A stretch of DNA of 64,000 bases from Bacillota bacterium (GTDB taxonomy: Bacteria > Bacillota > Clostridia > Christensenellales > Aristaeellaceae), in assembly GCA_023436585.1 (NCBI GenBank), contig JAEZIN010000002.1:1-64000 (forward strand). Reading direction: 5' to 3'. The translations under genes were made by a program, and so were the position numbers. Each line of letters opens with the position of its first letter. The stretch's first letter is position 1. The notes under the pieces are model-generated. The model ran no database searches, had not been told where the DNA came from, and saw only the letters and a list, made by a program, of their open reading frames with translations. Of the stretch, positions 61,331-64,000 are shown piece by piece.

Positions 61331-62248
61331 ATGAAGGAACCCATTCTTGTCATCATGGCTGCCGGCATGGGCAGCAGGTACGGCGGTTTGAAGCAGATGG
61401 ACCCTGTGGGCGAAAACGGCGAGCTGATCATTGACTATTCCCTGTACGACGCGTATCAGGCGGGATTCCGCCGTGTGATTTTCATATTGAAGAAGGAAAA
61501 CGAAGAGACTTTCCGCCGCATGATCGGCGACAGGATCTCAAAGTTAATGGAAGTGGCTTATGTCTTCCAGTCGGTTGATGCGCTGCCGGACGGCTTTGCC
61601 ATACCGGAGGGCCGCACAAAGCCCTGGGGCACAGGCCATGCCGTGCTATGCGCCAGGGAGAAAGCCGACGCGCCTTTTGCCGTGATCAATGCCGATGATT
61701 TTTACGGCCGCGACGCCTATGACCAGGTGTACGCCTTTTTGAAGTCCGTGCAGGCGGGCGGCGGATACCGTTACGCCATGGTGGGCTATCCCTTGGAAAA
61801 CACGCTGTCGGACAAGGGCTCCGTCGCCCGCGGCGTATGCAGGCTGGATGAGGAAGGGCGCCTGCTTTCCATCACCGAGCGCACGCGCATTATCAAAACC
61901 ATCGAAGGCCCCCTGTACACAGAGGACAGGCAGACCTATTACCGCCTGCCGGAGTCTTCTGTGGTCTCCATGAACCTTTTCGCCTTCCACCCCGATATTT
62001 TCAAAGAGCTCGAACTGGAGTTTTCAGAATTTTTGCGGGATACGGTGCCGCAAAACCCGCAGTCGGCCGAATTTTACCTTCCCGTGGTGGCCGGCAACCT
62101 GCCCAAGCGTGGCATCGCCCAGGTGAAGGTATTGCATTCCACCGGCCACTGGTACGGCGTCACCTACCGGGAGGACAGGGAAACCGTGGTCAGCGCGCTT
62201 CGGCGTATGACCGCCCAGGGACAATACCCGGAGCAGCTTTGGGCCTAA
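61331..62248 (+). CDS. Sugar-phosphate nucleotidyltransferase-family protein
   Basis: This 305-residue cytoplasmic protein has the NTP-transferase signature MKEPILVIMAAGMGSRYGGLKQMDPVG and the metal-binding AVINADDFYG. GTGHAVLCARE contacts the base in related UTP/GTP transferases. It differs from GalU/RmlA in its C-terminal half (EFYLPVVAGNLPKRGIAQVKVLHST), a type widespread in Clostridia and not assigned to one sugar. The ATG at 61331 is preferred over 61325 for spacing from AAGGAGG. Confidence 0.85.
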   Translation: MKEPILVIMAAGMGSRYGGLKQMDPVGENGELIIDYSLYDAYQAGFRRVIFILKKENEETFRRMIGDRISKLMEVAYVFQSVDALPDGFAIPEGRTKPWGTGHAVLCAREKADAPFAVINADDFYGRDAYDQVYAFLKSVQAGGGYRYAMVGYPLENTLSDKGSVARGVCRLDEEGRLLSITERTRIIKTIEGPLYTEDRQTYYRLPESSVVSMNLFAFHPDIFKELELEFSEFLRDTVPQNPQSAEFYLPVVAGNLPKRGIAQVKVLHSTGHWYGVTYREDRETVVSALRRMTAQGQYPEQLWA

Positions 62249-62271
62249 GCCTCCGTGCAGCCACCGTGCAA

Positions 62272-62303
62272 TAAGCCGTGGCTTTAAGAGCCCCGGCTTT
62301 TAT
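62272..62303 (+). terminator. Intrinsic terminator of the nucleotidyltransferase
   Basis: AAGCCGTGGCT and AGCCCCGGCTTTT pair around TTAAG with one mismatch. Confidence 0.75.
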
Positions 62304-62354
62304 CATGCTTCCATTTGCAAAAGATATAAAATCATTACAAAATGGAAGGAACAG

Positions 62355-62383
62355 TTGACCATGAAGCCCCCGCACCTTATAAT
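62355..62383 (+). promoter_or_regulatory. Promoter of the diguanylate cyclase gene
   Basis: TTGACC (62355-62360), 17 bases, TATAAT (62378-62383). Transcription would begin near 62390. Confidence 0.85.
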
Positions 62384-62384
62384 G

Positions 62385-62472
62385 ATGGCACAGGGGGTTT
62401 TATGCGATAACGTGCCGCGGAAGTACGAAAGCGGCCTAAGCAAAAGAACCGGCGCCCTTGCCGATGCCATGA
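62385..62472 (+). ncRNA. Candidate divergent GEMM-I (c-di-GMP-I-like) riboswitch
   Basis: The leader has GCACAGGG, ACGAAAGC, GGCCTAAG and GGCGCCC..TTGCCGATG, in the order found in GEMM-I aptamers (GCACAGGG, ACGCAAAGC, GGCCTAAG, GGTAGCC..TTGCCGA). The CAAACC strand of the usual first helix is missing. Stems GGCAC/GTGCC and CCGC/GCGG are possible. It precedes a diguanylate cyclase gene, which fits. The similarity is partial, so it could be a variant class or chance. Confidence 0.35.
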
Positions 62473-62490
62473 GCAAAGGAGTCTCCGCGA

Positions 62491-63615
62491 ATGGGTCTGA
62501 CGGGCAACATTATACTCAACCTGTATTCGTTCATCATACTGGTCATACTGTATACGCAGACCAGGAAAAAGGCAAGCATATACCTGCTGCAGGACAAGCT
62601 GTTTACCCAAATCCTGTGGCTGACCGGCTTGCTGCTTTTTTTGGACATACTGGGCAGGATGGATGGAAGTCCAGATACAATCTACCCCGTACTCAACAGG
62701 ATTGGGAATTTCCTTATCTTTTTCCTGAATCCAGTCCTGCCGGCGCTATGGTTTATGTACGTGCACGAACAGCTTTATCAGAACAAGAAGAAGACAAAGC
62801 GCCTGCTTTTGCCGTGCGGCATCATTTTTGCCGTCCATACAGTGCTGCTTATCATCTCCCAGTATACAGGCTGGTTTTATTCGATAGACGCGCAGAATGT
62901 GTATTACAGGGGGCCGCTGTTCTTTTTGTCGGTGTGCTTTGTGGCGGGCTTTTTGGTCGCCTCTGTCATTCTCCTTGTGAAAAACAGGCAATGGCTTGAA
63001 AAAAACCAATACCATTCGCTTTTGTTTATGGCCGTCCCCCCGTTTCTGGCAACGGTGCTGCATACCCTTTTCTACGGCATTTCCATTGTATTGAACGGCG
63101 TCGTCCTTTCCCTTCTCATTATTTATCTAAATGTTCAGAACAGGAGCCTGATTACTGATTACCTGACCGGCGTTTACAACCGCAAAGGCTTTGATATGCT
63201 CCTTCGGGAAAAGATCAGGGCCAGCGCCGGCGGCAAGTCGTTTTCGGCGATCCTGCTGGACCTTGACCACTTCAAGGGCATCAATGACACGTTCGGGCAT
63301 GACACGGGTGATAAGGCGCTGCAAAAAGCAGTGGAGCTGCTCAAGGAATGCGTCCGGGCCACAGATTTCATCGCGCGCTTTGGCGGTGACGAGTTCGTCC
63401 TACTGCTGAACACGTCCGTACGGCAGGAGCTGGAAGCAGTGGTGAAAAGAATCAACGCGGCCGTGGCGAGGTTCAATAAAAACGGAAACCATCCCTTCAC
63501 CATCAGCTTGAGCGTCGGCTATGCCGTATATGACGCGAAGGCACAGCAGTCGGCCGAGGATTTTCTCAAGCTTCTGGACCAGATGATGTATCAAATGAAG
63601 CAGGGCAATGCATAG
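62491..63615 (+). CDS. Membrane diguanylate cyclase (GGDEF)
   Basis: This 374-residue protein has an N-terminal membrane region of about six helices (residues ~5-205) and a C-terminal GGDEF domain from ~215. The active site is FGGDEFVLLL, the metal/nucleotide motif LDLDHFKGINDTFGHDTGD, and an inhibitory I-site RATD lies five residues before GGDEF. It should make c-di-GMP from two GTP in response to a membrane signal and be product-inhibited. AAAGGAG lies 10 bases before the ATG. No EAL domain is fused. Confidence 0.93.
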   Translation: MGLTGNIILNLYSFIILVILYTQTRKKASIYLLQDKLFTQILWLTGLLLFLDILGRMDGSPDTIYPVLNRIGNFLIFFLNPVLPALWFMYVHEQLYQNKKKTKRLLLPCGIIFAVHTVLLIISQYTGWFYSIDAQNVYYRGPLFFLSVCFVAGFLVASVILLVKNRQWLEKNQYHSLLFMAVPPFLATVLHTLFYGISIVLNGVVLSLLIIYLNVQNRSLITDYLTGVYNRKGFDMLLREKIRASAGGKSFSAILLDLDHFKGINDTFGHDTGDKALQKAVELLKECVRATDFIARFGGDEFVLLLNTSVRQELEAVVKRINAAVARFNKNGNHPFTISLSVGYAVYDAKAQQSAEDFLKLLDQMMYQMKQGNA

Positions 63616-63672
63616 CCTCCCATATGCACATTACCCCCAGCCCAGTGCGCCCCAACATCAAGCCAGATAAAA

Positions 63673-63735
63673 ACGGCCCCGTCCCATCGCGTGCGCATAA
63701 GCACACGCAGGCGGACAAGGGGCCGGTTTTATAAC
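63673..63735. terminator. Bidirectional terminator between convergent genes
   Basis: ACGGCCCC and GGGGCCGGTTTT form the base of a long hairpin with an inner GCGTGCG..CACACGC stem; T-tracts occur on both strands. Confidence 0.8.
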
Positions 63736-63751
63736 CGTCTTTTTGGCTTTA

Positions 63752-64000
63752 TCAATTGGCAGCCAATTCCGTGTGGGCTGACTTTAACAGTTCGGGTATG
63801 TTAAGCGACTGCGGGCATTGCTTTACGCAGATGCCGCAGGATACGCACTTGTCCCCGCCGGCCCCCGCGGGGAGGATGATGTTTTTGTACACATACTGGT
63901 CGATGGTATGGGGCTTGGTCAACTGGTGGCTGTTGTATGTTTTGAAAACCTCCGGGATCGATACACCCCGGGGACAAGGCATACAGTACTTGCATCCTGT
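63752..64000 (-). CDS. Aldo/keto reductase C-terminal ferredoxin domain (5' end outside window)
   Basis: The frame is open to the right edge: TGCKYCMPCPRGVSIPEVFKTYNSHQ, then KCVSCGICVKQCPQSLNIPELL. This is the same Fe-S tail as in the aldo/keto reductase at 48144-49277 ([20 protein letters not shown]). The catalytic barrel should lie beyond the window. The internal ATG at 63982 is not a start. Confidence 0.85.
   Translation of the reverse strand, partial: TGCKYCMPCPRGVSIPEVFKTYNSHQLTKPHTIDQYVYKNIILPAGAGGDKCVSCGICVKQCPQSLNIPELLKSAHTELAAN

Overview
The window looks like part of the chromosome of a GC-rich, spore-forming, anaerobic member of the Clostridia (Firmicutes). The evidence is a spoIID/spoIIQ sporulation pair, a YesM/YesN-type two-component system, strong AGGAGG ribosome binding sites, sigma-A promoters close to TTGACA-17-TATAAT, a Firmicutes-type LexA box before uvrB, a thiT gene under a TPP riboswitch, and oxygen-sensitive redox enzymes (flavodiiron protein, Fe-S aldo/keto reductases). 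The BspA-like leucine-rich repeat proteins fit a gut or rumen organism, possibly a Christensenellales relative; that placement is a guess.

Layout. 1-4.1 kb: repeats, a secreted LysM protein, a frameshifted M28 peptidase and an rRNA/tRNA m5U methyltransferase. 4.2-7.8 kb: pyroglutamyl peptidase, a CapA-like protein and a drug-type MFS exporter with an attenuator-like leader. 7.8-12.1 kb: a redox cluster on the minus strand (flavodoxin-like reductase, flavodiiron protein, QueG-like Fe-S protein, geranylgeranyl-reductase-like flavoprotein, GNAT). 12.1-16.4 kb: a translationally coupled response regulator, histidine kinase and membrane-tethered sugar-binding protein. 16.6-26.3 kb: an alpha/alpha-toroid protein, acetate-family transporter, hairpin-rich repeat, amber-interrupted PNPOx-like gene, pgi, a BspA-like LRR protein, TIM-barrel isomerase, HD nucleotidase, TPP riboswitch-thiT and murA. 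26.6-28.7 kb: SOS-regulated uvrB.

28.98-33.75 kb holds the standout: one AT-rich 1589-codon gene for a nuclease-like (SMEK-like) N-terminus joined to a STAND NTPase and a very long helical C-terminus. This is an Avs-like architecture and I read it as a candidate antiphage gene. It sits in its own AT-rich island between inverted arms of a repeat family that recurs through the window.

34-46.3 kb: a small helical protein, an ABC exporter with a leader-peptide/antiterminator/terminator control region, a DUF6440 protein, a secreted C39-like protease, a second MFS exporter, and a UroD-family/amino-acid ABC transporter locus preceded by a 17-residue leader peptide with tandem Cys codons and a perfect operator palindrome. 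46.4-51.8 kb: DEAD-box helicase with a terminator in its 5' leader, Fe-S aldo/keto reductase and beta-mannosidase. 52.1-56 kb: spoIID, spoIIQ and glmS. 56.4-61 kb: three consecutive BspA-like LRR proteins. 61.3-64 kb: a sugar nucleotidyltransferase, a diguanylate cyclase whose leader resembles a divergent GEMM-I riboswitch, and the end of a second Fe-S aldo/keto reductase.

Two themes recur. Exporters are preceded by structured leaders with tiny ORFs. Intergenic DNA is colonised by at least three short dispersed repeat families. Two genes are broken (M28 by a frameshift, PNPOx by an in-frame TAG), which may be real decay or assembly error. I saw no CRISPR array, rRNA, recognisable tRNA, transposase or integrase.
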